64,000 nt of DNA from Phycisphaeraceae bacterium (GTDB lineage Bacteria; Planctomycetota; Phycisphaerae; Phycisphaerales; UBA1924), in contig JAHBXD010000003.1 of the NCBI GenBank assembly GCA_019636695.1, forward strand, positions 369,410 to 433,409. Reading direction: 5' to 3'. The notes beneath the pieces are model-generated. The model saw only the letters and a program-made list of their open reading frames with translations, had not been told where the DNA came from and made no database searches. Shown in pieces: positions 8,101 to 16,087 of the stretch (its first letter is position 1; the number at the start of each line of letters is the position of its first letter). Made by a program: the position numbers and the translations under genes.

Positions 8101-9906
8101 ATGCAGGCCTTCTGGCACTTCGCATCCCGACTGCTTCGATTCCGCTCGCGCCTTGTCATCGCGTTTGCATGCGCGCTCTTCGGCGCGGGCGGGCTTGGCG
8201 CGGGCATCCTCGCCGCCAAACCCGCCATCGAGAACGTCCTCGGCGAGCGCCGCGGCCTGGACCAGATCGTTCTCAATCTCCCCTTCGCCCTGCCCGCCGA
8301 TCTCGTCGCGATGCTGCCGACCGACCCCTTCCTCACCGTCCTCTGGATCGTGATCTTCCTTGCCATCCTCACCGTGCTCGCAGGCACGGCCAACTTCCTT
8401 CATGCAGCACTCTCGCTCGGGGTCGTCTATGCCGCCGTCACCGACATCCGCCGCGAAGCCTTTCACCGCGTCATGCGCTTCCCGCTCAAGCGCGTCATCG
8501 TCGACGGCACCGCCGACACCGTCAGCCGGCTGATCAACGACACCACCCAGCTCGCCGGTGGTTTCACTTCTCTGCTCTCCAAGGCCGTCACCCAGACCGG
8601 CAAAGGCGTCGCCGCGCTCATCGCTGCCTTCATCCTCGACTGGCGGCTCACCCTGATTTCTCTCATCGTGGCTCCCGTCATTGCCATCACCATCCGCAAA
8701 CTCTCTAAACGCATTCGCCGGGCAAGTAAACGCGCCCTCCAGCATCAGGCCGATCTGCTCGGCGCTGCCACCGAAGCCCTTCAAGGCCTTCGCGTAGTCA
8801 AAACCAGCACCGCTGAACGCTACGAAATGGGTAGGTTCCAGCGCATCAACCGCCAGGTCATGCGCCAGATGCTCGCTGCACGCACCGCGCGCGCCCTCTC
8901 CAGTCCGCTCAACGAAGTCCTCGGCCTGCTCACGCTCTTCGCGTTGCTGTTATTGAGCGCCAAGTTCATCCTCGATGGCAAACTCGACCCCACGACCTTC
9001 ATGATGACCCTCGGCGCGCTGTTCATCTCCGCCGCCAGCCTCAAGCCCCTCACCGGCATCATCACCGAGATCCAGACCTCCGGCGCCGCCGCCCAGCGCA
9101 TCGCCGAACTCATGTCCGGGCCACCCGAAGAAGGTCATGATCGCCGGCTCCCCAAACTTCCTCCCCATCACCAGGTCATCGAATTCCGCGATGTCACCTT
9201 CACCTACCCCAACGCCGCGGCCCCCTCGCTCCGAAATGTCAGCCTCACCATTCCGCACGGGCAGACCATCGCCGTCGTCGGTCCGAATGGCAGCGGCAAA
9301 ACCACCCTCCTATCCCTTCTCCCCAGGCTCTTTGACCCCGACGCCGGACAGGTTCTCATCGACGGCCACGACATCCGCACCGTCGCCCTCCGGTCGCTCC
9401 GGCGTCAGATCGGCGTCGTCACCCAAGAGACCGTGATCTTCCAATCCACCGTCGCCGACAACATCGCCTACGGCGCATCAGGTGCCACCCGCGAACGCAT
9501 CGAAGACGCTGCCAAACGCGCTCGGGCCGACGAATTCATCCAGCGCCTGCCGAACACCTACGATGCGCTCATCAGCGAACGCGGCGGCTCACTCTCGGGC
9601 GGGCAACGCCAACGGCTGGCCATCGCCCGGGCGATCCTCCGCGACCCAGCCATCCTGATCCTCGATGAAGCCACAAGCATGATCGACGCCGACAGCGAAG
9701 CCAAGATCGCCGATGCCCTTGCCGAGTTCACCCGCGGCCGGACCTGTTTCATCGTCGCCCACCGCCTGAGCACCGTACGCAGCGCCGACCGCATCATCGT
9801 CATGGACCAGGGCGCGGTTGTCGACCAGGGCGGACACGACGAACTCCTCGCCCGCTGCCCGACCTATCGCCTGATTGCCCAGCGACAACTCTTCGCGCCC
9901 GTCTGA
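8101..9906 (+). CDS. ABC exporter, fused permease and ATPase (MsbA-like)
   Basis: 601 residues. Residues 1-330 hold six predicted membrane helices (for example LVIAFACALFGAGGLGAGILAA and WIVIFLAILTVLAGTANFL). Residues 350-595 are the nucleotide-binding domain, with Walker A GPNGSGKTT, Q loop in GVVTQET, signature LSGGQRQRLA, Walker B ILILDEATS and the H-loop in VAHRLST. Homodimeric exporters of this class move lipids, peptides or drugs outward. Substrate unknown; the preceding M16-like gene hints at a peptide substrate, but that is weak inference. No strong ribosome binding site is visible before the ATG, which suits coupling to the gene upstream. Confidence 0.92.
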   Translation: MQAFWHFASRLLRFRSRLVIAFACALFGAGGLGAGILAAKPAIENVLGERRGLDQIVLNLPFALPADLVAMLPTDPFLTVLWIVIFLAILTVLAGTANFLHAALSLGVVYAAVTDIRREAFHRVMRFPLKRVIVDGTADTVSRLINDTTQLAGGFTSLLSKAVTQTGKGVAALIAAFILDWRLTLISLIVAPVIAITIRKLSKRIRRASKRALQHQADLLGAATEALQGLRVVKTSTAERYEMGRFQRINRQVMRQMLAARTARALSSPLNEVLGLLTLFALLLLSAKFILDGKLDPTTFMMTLGALFISAASLKPLTGIITEIQTSGAAAQRIAELMSGPPEEGHDRRLPKLPPHHQVIEFRDVTFTYPNAAAPSLRNVSLTIPHGQTIAVVGPNGSGKTTLLSLLPRLFDPDAGQVLIDGHDIRTVALRSLRRQIGVVTQETVIFQSTVADNIAYGASGATRERIEDAAKRARADEFIQRLPNTYDALISERGGSLSGGQRQRLAIARAILRDPAILILDEATSMIDADSEAKIADALAEFTRGRTCFIVAHRLSTVRSADRIIVMDQGAVVDQGGHDELLARCPTYRLIAQRQLFAPV

Positions 9907-9923
9907 TCCTCATCCCCAGGACA

Positions 9924-11291
9924 TCACACAACCTGCCGGCGATCCGCCCCCGGTTCTGCGGCCGGAGGGGGTGACGCCGCACACCCCGGCACCTCGAACC
10001 AGACCGTCGTGCCCTGTTGCCACACGCTGCGCACCCCGACAGAACCGCCGAGCAACCGCACCGCGTGCTTCACGATGGCAAGCCCAAGCCCTGTGCCCCG
10101 GCGCCTTGGGTCGCCCGAACGGGATGGATCAACCTGGTAAAACCGCTCGAAGATGCGTTGTTGATGTTGCAGCGGAATGCCGATGCCCTGGTCCGTCACT
10201 TCGAACCGTGCCCCGTGCGCCCGCCCTGGGCCGGTAGGCTCCTGCAGCGAAACCCGCACCCGGACCACGGTCCCTTCACGCGCAAACTTGCAGGCATTGT
10301 CAACCAGGTTCTTGAGCGCCAGTTCGATCAGATGCCGATCCGTCTCCAGAAACCGCGCGCCCTCGGCGATGTCGAAGTCCAGCTCGAGCCGTCTCTCGCC
10401 GAGCACCGATTCGAAAACCCCTCGCAACCCCTGCGCCAACTCCCCCAGATCGAAATGATGAATCTTGACCGCGGTCTCCGGAGACTCCAGCCGCGAGAGA
10501 TCCATCAGGTCATTCAGCAGATCCTCCAGGCGCATCGAGTTCTGCGCGATCATCTCCGTCAGTCGCTGTCGAATCGCACTCGAGGTGTCCCCTACCTCCG
10601 CCAGCGTCTCCACAGCCCCGCGAATTGCCGCCAACGGCGTCCGAAGTTCATGCGAGGCATTGGCCACAAAATCCGTCTTCAACTGCATCGCCTGTGCCAG
10701 TTCCGTGACATCGCGGAAGGTCAATACCACTTCATGTCGGCCCGCCGGAAGCGAAGGGTCTCGAGGCAGCGCTGCCGCCGTCACATCAAACACGCGCACC
10801 GATCCGTCCCCCACCATCCGAAGTCGCCTGAACTGCGAACGACCGTTCATCGCCGCCTCGTGCATCGTCAACAGGTCTGCATGCGAAACAAGTTCATCCA
10901 GCGTCCGGCCCACCACGCGACCGCCCCCGGACACTAGAAGATCCGACGCCGCACTGTTGCACACCGTCACCACGCCCGAACCATCGGTCGCAAACACCGG
11001 AGCATCAACCCCGTCAATGACCCCTCGAAAAAGCCGCTCGTGCGCCGCCGCCGCTTCTCGATGCAGCCGACGACGCCCCCGGCTCGACATCACCCGCCTT
11101 CGCCGGCGTTCCGCGGCACGCGCCCAAGCTGCCGCCGTTCCAGCCGTGGCCCCCGCGCTCACCAGCACTGCGAACGCCAGCCCCACCCACCCAGGCGCCT
11201 GGGCCAGCGTGAATATCCACGCCGCGGCCACCAGCGCCCAAAGCGCTCCAAGCGCAATCGCCGCCGGTGATCGGCTCCACGGCATCGGCAT
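9924..11291 (-). CDS. PhoR-like membrane sensor histidine kinase
   Basis: 455 residues; GGGAG lies eight bases before the ATG at 11291. Two hydrophobic segments at about 10-30 and 35-57 anchor it with almost no periplasmic loop. A PAS domain covers about 85-200. The HisKA helix DFVANASHELRTPLAAIRG places the phospho-acceptor at H214. The ATPase domain shows N box LKNLVDNACKF, G1 DQGIGIP and G2 GTGLGLAIVKH. It is 39 bp downstream of the response regulator gene. This architecture matches PhoR, the phosphate-starvation sensor, but other two-component kinases share it. It is convergent with the ABC exporter gene, 17 bp apart. Confidence 0.9.
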   Translation of the reverse strand: MPMPWSRSPAAIALGALWALVAAAWIFTLAQAPGWVGLAFAVLVSAGATAGTAAAWARAAERRRRRVMSSRGRRRLHREAAAAHERLFRGVIDGVDAPVFATDGSGVVTVCNSAASDLLVSGGGRVVGRTLDELVSHADLLTMHEAAMNGRSQFRRLRMVGDGSVRVFDVTAAALPRDPSLPAGRHEVVLTFRDVTELAQAMQLKTDFVANASHELRTPLAAIRGAVETLAEVGDTSSAIRQRLTEMIAQNSMRLEDLLNDLMDLSRLESPETAVKIHHFDLGELAQGLRGVFESVLGERRLELDFDIAEGARFLETDRHLIELALKNLVDNACKFAREGTVVRVRVSLQEPTGPGRAHGARFEVTDQGIGIPLQHQQRIFERFYQVDPSRSGDPRRRGTGLGLAIVKHAVRLLGGSVGVRSVWQQGTTVWFEVPGCAASPPPAAEPGADRRQVV

Positions 11292-11330
11292 CAGGCAATC
11301 TCCCGGGTCGAGGCGGCAGACGCACAGGTT

Positions 11331-12053
11331 CTAGGCTGAAAGCCCCACCGTGTCACTCTGGGGCTGCAATGTCGCCCGATAACCCACGCCCCGAACCGTC
11401 TGCAACAGGAAGGCCGCTGCGCCCAGTTTGCGCCGAATCGCCGTCACATGCACATCGATCGTGCGCTCGGTGACCGTGATCCCAGGCCCGATCGCTTTCT
11501 TGATCAGCGCCTGCCGCGAAAGCACCCTTCCATCGGCCTCGATCAACGACGCCAGCACTCGGAACTCGGTCAGCGTGAGTTTCATCTCTTCACCATGCAC
11601 TCGCGCTTCGTGCGTCGCCATGTCAATCCGCACCGGTCCGAGTTCCAGAATCGCTGGCTCTAGCTGCTCGCCACCGCCCGATCGACGTAAGAGAGCCTGC
11701 ACTCGGGCCAGCAACACCTTCATCGAAAACGGCTTAGAGAGATAGTCATCCGCGCCGATCGACAACCCGACGACTTCATCAACTTCCTCACCCTTTGCCG
11801 TGAGCATGATGATCGGCGTTCTCGCGGTCTCCGGGTTCGCTCGCAAGCGGCTGGCCACGTCGATGCCGTTCATTTCCGGCATCATGATGTCCAGAATTAT
11901 CAGGTCAGGCTTATCCTTTTGAATTACCGCCAAAGCCTCTCGCCCGTTCGAGGCTGTCGAGGTCCGGTAACCCGCCCGTTGAATGTTCATCGAAACAAGT
12001 TCTACCAGATCCCGCTCGTCGTCAACGACCAGCACGTGCTTTTCGATGGGCAT
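11331..12053 (-). CDS. OmpR/PhoB-family response regulator
   Basis: 240 residues. The receiver domain (about 5-125) has the acidic pair in VVDDERD, the phospho-acceptor Asp in IILDIMMPEMNG, Thr in MLTAKG and Lys in LSKPFS. The C-terminal winged helix (about 145-235) includes LTLTEFRVLASL and the recognition region VTERTIDVHVTAIRRKLG. It precedes the PhoR-like kinase gene in a two-gene operon and is divergent from the porin gene at 12592, which makes that gene a likely target. Phosphate control is inference. Confidence 0.92.
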   Translation of the reverse strand: MPIEKHVLVVDDERDLVELVSMNIQRAGYRTSTASNGREALAVIQKDKPDLIILDIMMPEMNGIDVASRLRANPETARTPIIMLTAKGEEVDEVVGLSIGADDYLSKPFSMKVLLARVQALLRRSGGGEQLEPAILELGPVRIDMATHEARVHGEEMKLTLTEFRVLASLIEADGRVLSRQALIKKAIGPGITVTERTIDVHVTAIRRKLGAAAFLLQTVRGVGYRATLQPQSDTVGLSA

Positions 12054-12190
12054 CGTCTTATCCCATAAGCACTTATACCGATGTGCCCTTCCCGGCTCAC
12101 GCCGGCTTCCGGCCTCGGCATCCGGTGCCCTCTAGGGTAACGATCAGCCCGGTTCCGATCGAGAAGATCACCCGTGTTGTTTGTGTTAAG

Positions 12191-12219
12191 GCCACCAAAC
12201 CCCCCTGTTTTGGTGGCCC
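12191..12219. other. Perfect 10-bp hairpin between regulator and porin genes
   Basis: GGCCACCAAA (12191-12200) pairs with TTTGGTGGCC (12210-12219), with a C-rich 9-nt loop. No T tract follows on either strand, so a terminator is not supported. It could be an operator or an RNA element in the regulator leader. Confidence 0.45.
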
Positions 12220-12288
12220 AAAGGTCACGTCCGGAAAGAAAAGGTGGCGAACAGAGGCGTTTGCGGCCGAAGGAATCCCGGAGCAGAT

Positions 12289-12318
12289 TTGCTCTTGGTA
12301 GTTAGCGGGGGGTATACT
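12289..12318 (+). promoter_or_regulatory. Candidate sigma-70-type promoter for the porin gene
   Basis: TTGCTC at 12289-12294 and TATACT at 12313-12318 are separated by 18 bp, in a position giving a leader of about 265 nt before the porin ATG. This is the best -35/-10 match seen in the 538-bp spacer. Confidence 0.45.
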
Positions 12319-12360
12319 CCTGCCCCTCGACCCATCAGGATTCTTCTTGACGGGACGGGG

Positions 12361-12399
12361 GCAGGACGCTGGGTCGACGGTCGACCCCTCCGCGTCTGC
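12361..12399 (+). other. Extended hairpin in the porin mRNA leader
   Basis: The stem combines GCAG(G)ACGC (12361-12369) with GCGTCTGC (12392-12399) and, inside it, GGGTCGA (12371-12377) with TCGACCC (12381-12387) around a CGG loop. It sits about 35 nt into the predicted leader. It may stabilise the transcript or control it. Confidence 0.4.
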
Positions 12400-12591
12400 T
12401 GCACAACGGGTCCGGGCAGTTGCTTGGTGCTCAGATCCGATTCGTGGGAGTTCTTGCCGGGTGTATCCGGCATAGATCAGACAAACGTTGCGACCGCAAT
12501 CGGGCTTGGGGCCCGGCGGCACAAACGAGTCAGTGGAAGCAAGGGACGCGGCGTTCGCCGCGCATCCCGCTCAAGCAAGGAGTCTCCTGAA

Positions 12592-13950
12592 ATGAGTCGA
12601 AACAAGAGCCTCGTGTTGCTCGCGGGTGCGGCGCTCGGCATGGCGTCCAGCGCGAGCCTGGCCCAGAGCACCCAGGATGCATATCGCGCTGAACTCATCA
12701 GCGATGCATCCAGCCGTTCAAGCCTGCTCGCCTCCGGCGGCAGCGTCGTTCATGAGAACGGCAGCTTCGGTTTCACCGATGCGACCGGCAACAACAGCAT
12801 GTACTTCTCGATCTACGGCACCTACCGCCACTTCTTCAACTTCGGCGATGACGACCGCGGCGAAGACAACGACTTCGCACACGGCGGGCAGCTCGCCCTC
12901 GTCCAGGCGGCCGTCTTCGGCACCGTCGCCGCCCCCAACATGCACTACTTCCTCCAGGTCGGCGCCAGCGGCACCGAGGGCCTGGATGATGGCTTCGACT
13001 ACGAGTTCGACGGCCTCGCCTCCAGCGGCGGCAGCTCGGGCGTCTCCCTCCTCGATTACTTCTTCGTGTATGACTTCGAGGGCGGCATGTACTTCATCGC
13101 CGGCCAGGGCAAGCCTCTCCAGGGCTTCGAGCAGAACGCCCACGAGAACCAGCAGCAGCGCCTGAACCGCTCGCTCCCGGCCGAGGTCTTCGGCTCCGGT
13201 CGCCAGCAGTTCTTCGGCATCGGCGGCAACAACGACAGCATGGAATGGCAGGTCTTCTTCTCCGACGGCGCCAACACCCCCAACACCGACTTCTTCAACT
13301 CCAGCGAAGCTGACATCGCCATCGGCGGTGCGCTGAACTTCTATATCACCGGCGGCCGCGAAGCCTGGCATCCCTCCGGTGAATACGGCCGCTTCTTCGG
13401 CAACCACCAGAGCGCCTTCCAGGGTTCACCCGAAGCCCTCCGCGCCGGCGTGGCCATGCAGTATGAGTCCCACGGCGACACCGGTTTCGGCACCTCCGAC
13501 TTCAACCTCTGGCTCGCCACCGTCGGCGGCGAATACCGCAACAACGGCTTCAGCGCCCGCCTCTACGGCTACCTCTCCCACCTTGATCCCAAGGGCGGCG
13601 ACTCCTCCACCAACATCGCCTTCTCGGCCACCGTCGGCTACTTCGTCGATCCCAACATCGAGCTTTATCTCGGCTGGGACGGCTTCTTCTGGGATGAGCA
13701 GCTCCCCGGCACCGAAGACAACAACCACTTCATCGTCGCCGGTGTCAACTTCTTCCCCTTCAACAACAGCGCCGCCGTCCGCTTCACGGTCGAGGCCATC
13801 TACTCCGTCGATAAGTCCAGCGACTTCTTCGACAACGCCAGCTTCTACGGCATCAACAACACCGGCACCGCCAGCCCCTTCAACCTGCTCGGCAACGCAG
13901 GCAAGGATGGCGAGTTCGGCATCGGCATCGGTGCGACCATCCGCAACTGA
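12592..13950 (+). CDS. Outer-membrane porin-like protein
   Basis: 452 residues from the ATG at 12592, preceded by AAGGAG; the frame upstream to 12244 is leader, not protein. The N-terminus MSRNKSLVLLAGAALGMASSASLAQ is a signal peptide ending in a Sec-type site. The mature part is rich in alternating aromatic and small residues (MYFSIYGTYRHFFNF, NHFIVAGVNFFPF, IELYLGWDGFFW) and acidic loops, as expected of a beta-barrel. It ends FGIGIGATIRN; the last residue is not the usual C-terminal Phe. It may be a phosphate-selective OprP/OprO-like porin because a PhoBR-like pair is divergent from it, but this is inference. It is followed by a perfect terminator. Confidence 0.8.
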   Translation: MSRNKSLVLLAGAALGMASSASLAQSTQDAYRAELISDASSRSSLLASGGSVVHENGSFGFTDATGNNSMYFSIYGTYRHFFNFGDDDRGEDNDFAHGGQLALVQAAVFGTVAAPNMHYFLQVGASGTEGLDDGFDYEFDGLASSGGSSGVSLLDYFFVYDFEGGMYFIAGQGKPLQGFEQNAHENQQQRLNRSLPAEVFGSGRQQFFGIGGNNDSMEWQVFFSDGANTPNTDFFNSSEADIAIGGALNFYITGGREAWHPSGEYGRFFGNHQSAFQGSPEALRAGVAMQYESHGDTGFGTSDFNLWLATVGGEYRNNGFSARLYGYLSHLDPKGGDSSTNIAFSATVGYFVDPNIELYLGWDGFFWDEQLPGTEDNNHFIVAGVNFFPFNNSAAVRFTVEAIYSVDKSSDFFDNASFYGINNTGTASPFNLLGNAGKDGEFGIGIGATIRN

Positions 13951-13973
13951 TCGCTGATCATGCCTGTTCACAC

Positions 13974-14010
13974 CACCGGCCGGGCCTTGTGCCCGGCCGG
14001 TGTTCTTTTT
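13974..14010 (+). terminator. Perfect rho-independent terminator after the porin gene
   Basis: A 12-bp GC-rich stem (13974-13985 with 13991-14002, loop CTTGT) is followed by TTCTTTTT. The converging radical SAM gene ends at 14013, so the hairpin may serve both directions. Confidence 0.9.
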
Positions 14011-14012
14011 GT

Positions 14013-15206
14013 TCATCCCGCCGCAGACTCAAACAACCCGGGGCCGCCTTCTGAAGGGCGCCGAAACAACGCCGAGTTCAGCGCTGTCCACCCCTGCGCA
14101 TACCCAAGTCGCCTCGAAAACACCCGGAATGTGTGCGCAATGTGTTCCGCGATCGGCCCTTCGCCTCGCATGCGCTTCCCATGACGCGGATCACTCAACT
14201 CGCCCGATCGCACCTGCCGGATCAGGCTCTCGATATGTCGTGCCCGATCCGGAAACTCCCGCTCTAGCCAATCAAGAAACAACGCCTTCAACTGGTACGG
14301 CAGACGCAGCATCACCCAACCCGCCGTGCGTGCCCCCGCCTCATGCGCCGCCTTCAATAACGACGGAATCTCCCGATCATTCAACCCGGGAATGATCGGC
14401 GCGGTCATCACCGCCACCGGCACCCCGGCGCTCGCCAGCCGCTCGATCGCCGCCAACCTCTGCCTCGGGCTAGACGCCCGAGGCTCCATCGTGCTCGCCA
14501 GACGATGGTCGAGCGTCGTCAGCGAAACCGCGACATGCACGCCCTGCCACGCGGCGAACTGCGCCAGCACGTCGATGTCGCGCGTCACCATGTGGTTCTT
14601 GGTCACGAGCGTCACCGGTTGGTATGCCTCAAGACAAACCTCAAGGCATCGCCTTGTGATGCACAACGTCCTCTCAATCGGCTGATAGCAATCCGTCACG
14701 CCCGAGAATGCGATCGGCTCGCCCTGCCATGTCGGCTTCGCCAGCGCGCAACGCAGCAGTTGCGGGGCATCGTGCTTGGCGAAGATCACCGTTTCAAAGT
14801 CAAGCCCGCTCGAAAGCCCGAAATATTCGTGCCCCGGCCGCGCATAGCAATAGATGCACCCGTGCTCGCACCCGCGATACGGGTTGACCGTCCACGAGAG
14901 GGGCACATCCGGCGAGTCCACCCGGTTGAGAATCTCCCGCGTGTGATCCGGCACGATCCGGGTCACCACCTGACGTCCATCCGGATACTCCGACGCAACC
15001 TCCTCCAGGTGCGTCCCTAAGACATGCAGCCGGACATCATCAAAGCGGCTTGCAGGGTTCAGCCCCGCCCCGCGTCCACGAACCCTCCCCTGGATCAGCC
15101 CGTCGGGCACCTCACCTTCATCCGGGGCCTCCAATGCATAGGTCTTGTCAGCCGCTTCAGAAGCCGGAGCATCTCGCCTGTTTCTGGCCCGGTCTCTCCT
15201 ACTCAT
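14013..15206 (-). CDS. PA0069-family radical SAM protein
   Basis: 397 residues from the ATG at 15206; an in-frame TTG two codons earlier is less likely. The cluster motif CEHGCIYCYAR (C-x3-C-x2-C) follows the family-typical SWTVNPYRGC. Further matching segments are FSGVTDCYQPIE, LVTKNHMVTRDID and PIIPGLNDREIP. These place it with PA0069/SPL-related proteins, whose substrate is not settled; relation to spore photoproduct lyase has been noted for the family. It is monocistronic, and its start faces an unusually AT-rich spacer. Confidence 0.88.
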   Translation of the reverse strand: MSRRDRARNRRDAPASEAADKTYALEAPDEGEVPDGLIQGRVRGRGAGLNPASRFDDVRLHVLGTHLEEVASEYPDGRQVVTRIVPDHTREILNRVDSPDVPLSWTVNPYRGCEHGCIYCYARPGHEYFGLSSGLDFETVIFAKHDAPQLLRCALAKPTWQGEPIAFSGVTDCYQPIERTLCITRRCLEVCLEAYQPVTLVTKNHMVTRDIDVLAQFAAWQGVHVAVSLTTLDHRLASTMEPRASSPRQRLAAIERLASAGVPVAVMTAPIIPGLNDREIPSLLKAAHEAGARTAGWVMLRLPYQLKALFLDWLEREFPDRARHIESLIRQVRSGELSDPRHGKRMRGEGPIAEHIAHTFRVFSRRLGYAQGWTALNSALFRRPSEGGPGLFESAAG

Positions 15207-15513
15207 AACCAATCAAAATACGTATATATTTTGGCCTGTCAAGATAAAATCTGGTATAAGTACGTTTTTTATTCGACTGAACATACGTGATTATACGTAT
15301 CTTGATGCCTCGCCCAAAATGAAATTTCTTTACCATCCCCGTGAGCACTTCCGCCCTCTTCCGCTCTTGATCTAGACACAGCCCGTCCGGCTGGGGAGAA
15401 CGGCCGCCCGGGGCGAGGGTGCGGCCGCAGCAGGGGAAACCCGCCGCGGCCCGCTTTTTGACTATGCTCGTCTGAAAATCGTCGGCTCCGGATACCAAGA
15501 CCCTACTCGTACC
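15207..15513. other. AT-rich spacer with ATACGTAT palindromes
   Basis: 307 bp without a gene. Bases 15207-15310 are far more AT-rich than the surroundings. ATACGTAT occurs at 15218-15225 and 15293-15300, ATACGT also at 15283-15288, and TACGT at 15261-15265. It probably contains the promoters of the divergent genes on either side and operator sites. Confidence 0.55.
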
Positions 15514-16038
15514 ATGACCATCCCCCAGAGCGGCACGATCCACTTCTTCGAGCGTCAGAACTTCTGGCGCAACACCTTCGTGCTCGTGCTTATGGCAATT
15601 ACCTGCCTGGTCACGCTCGCGATCTGCCTGCCGATCGCCGCGCTCCAGCCTTCTACTCGCTCAACCATGGGCCTGGTCATCGCCATTTCGGTGGTTATCG
15701 TCCCAGTCGTCATTCTGTCCTGGCGCATGACGACGCGAATTGACAACGAGCATCTATGCGTGCGGTTCTTTCCGTTCTCCAAGCGCTATCCGCTCGCCGA
15801 CATCGCCACGGTCGAGGTCGGCGCTTTCCACCCTTTGGCCCAATGCGGCGGCTGGGGCGCCCGGTGGACGCGTAAGTACGGCTGGTGCTACGTGATGGCC
15901 GGTGATCGGGCGGTCTTCGTCACCACGCACTCAGGCAAGAAGCTGGTCATCGGTTCGCTTCGCGCCGACGAACTCGCCCAGGTGCTCTCGGCCGCAGCGG
16001 GGCTGCCCGATCCTCTTGCAGAACCGACCGATGGCTGA
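15514..16038 (+). CDS. Two-helix membrane protein with PH-like cytoplasmic domain
   Basis: 174 residues. Hydrophobic helices lie at about 22-44 (FVLVLMAITCLVTLAICLPI) and 54-70 (GLVIAISVVIVPVVILSW). The rest (IDNEHLCVRFFPFSKRYPLADIATVEVGAF...FVTTHSGKKLVIGS) has the strand pattern of bacterial PH-like domains found after paired membrane helices. No function is recognised. Its stop is 49 bp before the kynureninase ATG. No clear ribosome binding site is visible. Confidence 0.65.
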   Translation: MTIPQSGTIHFFERQNFWRNTFVLVLMAITCLVTLAICLPIAALQPSTRSTMGLVIAISVVIVPVVILSWRMTTRIDNEHLCVRFFPFSKRYPLADIATVEVGAFHPLAQCGGWGARWTRKYGWCYVMAGDRAVFVTTHSGKKLVIGSLRADELAQVLSAAAGLPDPLAEPTDG

Positions 16039-16087
16039 GATCGGACGTCGGAGGCCGATCCTGCACCTTCGGCCCCTACCCTCTGGC

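Noticed and set aside
12244..12591. N-terminal extension of the porin frame
   Set aside because: The ATG at 12592 has an AAGGAG site and opens directly into a signal peptide; the upstream part would bury it.
15199..15543. Minus-strand frame of 114 codons in the AT-rich spacer
   Set aside because: It overlaps the start of the radical SAM gene, lacks a ribosome binding site and has no recognisable features.
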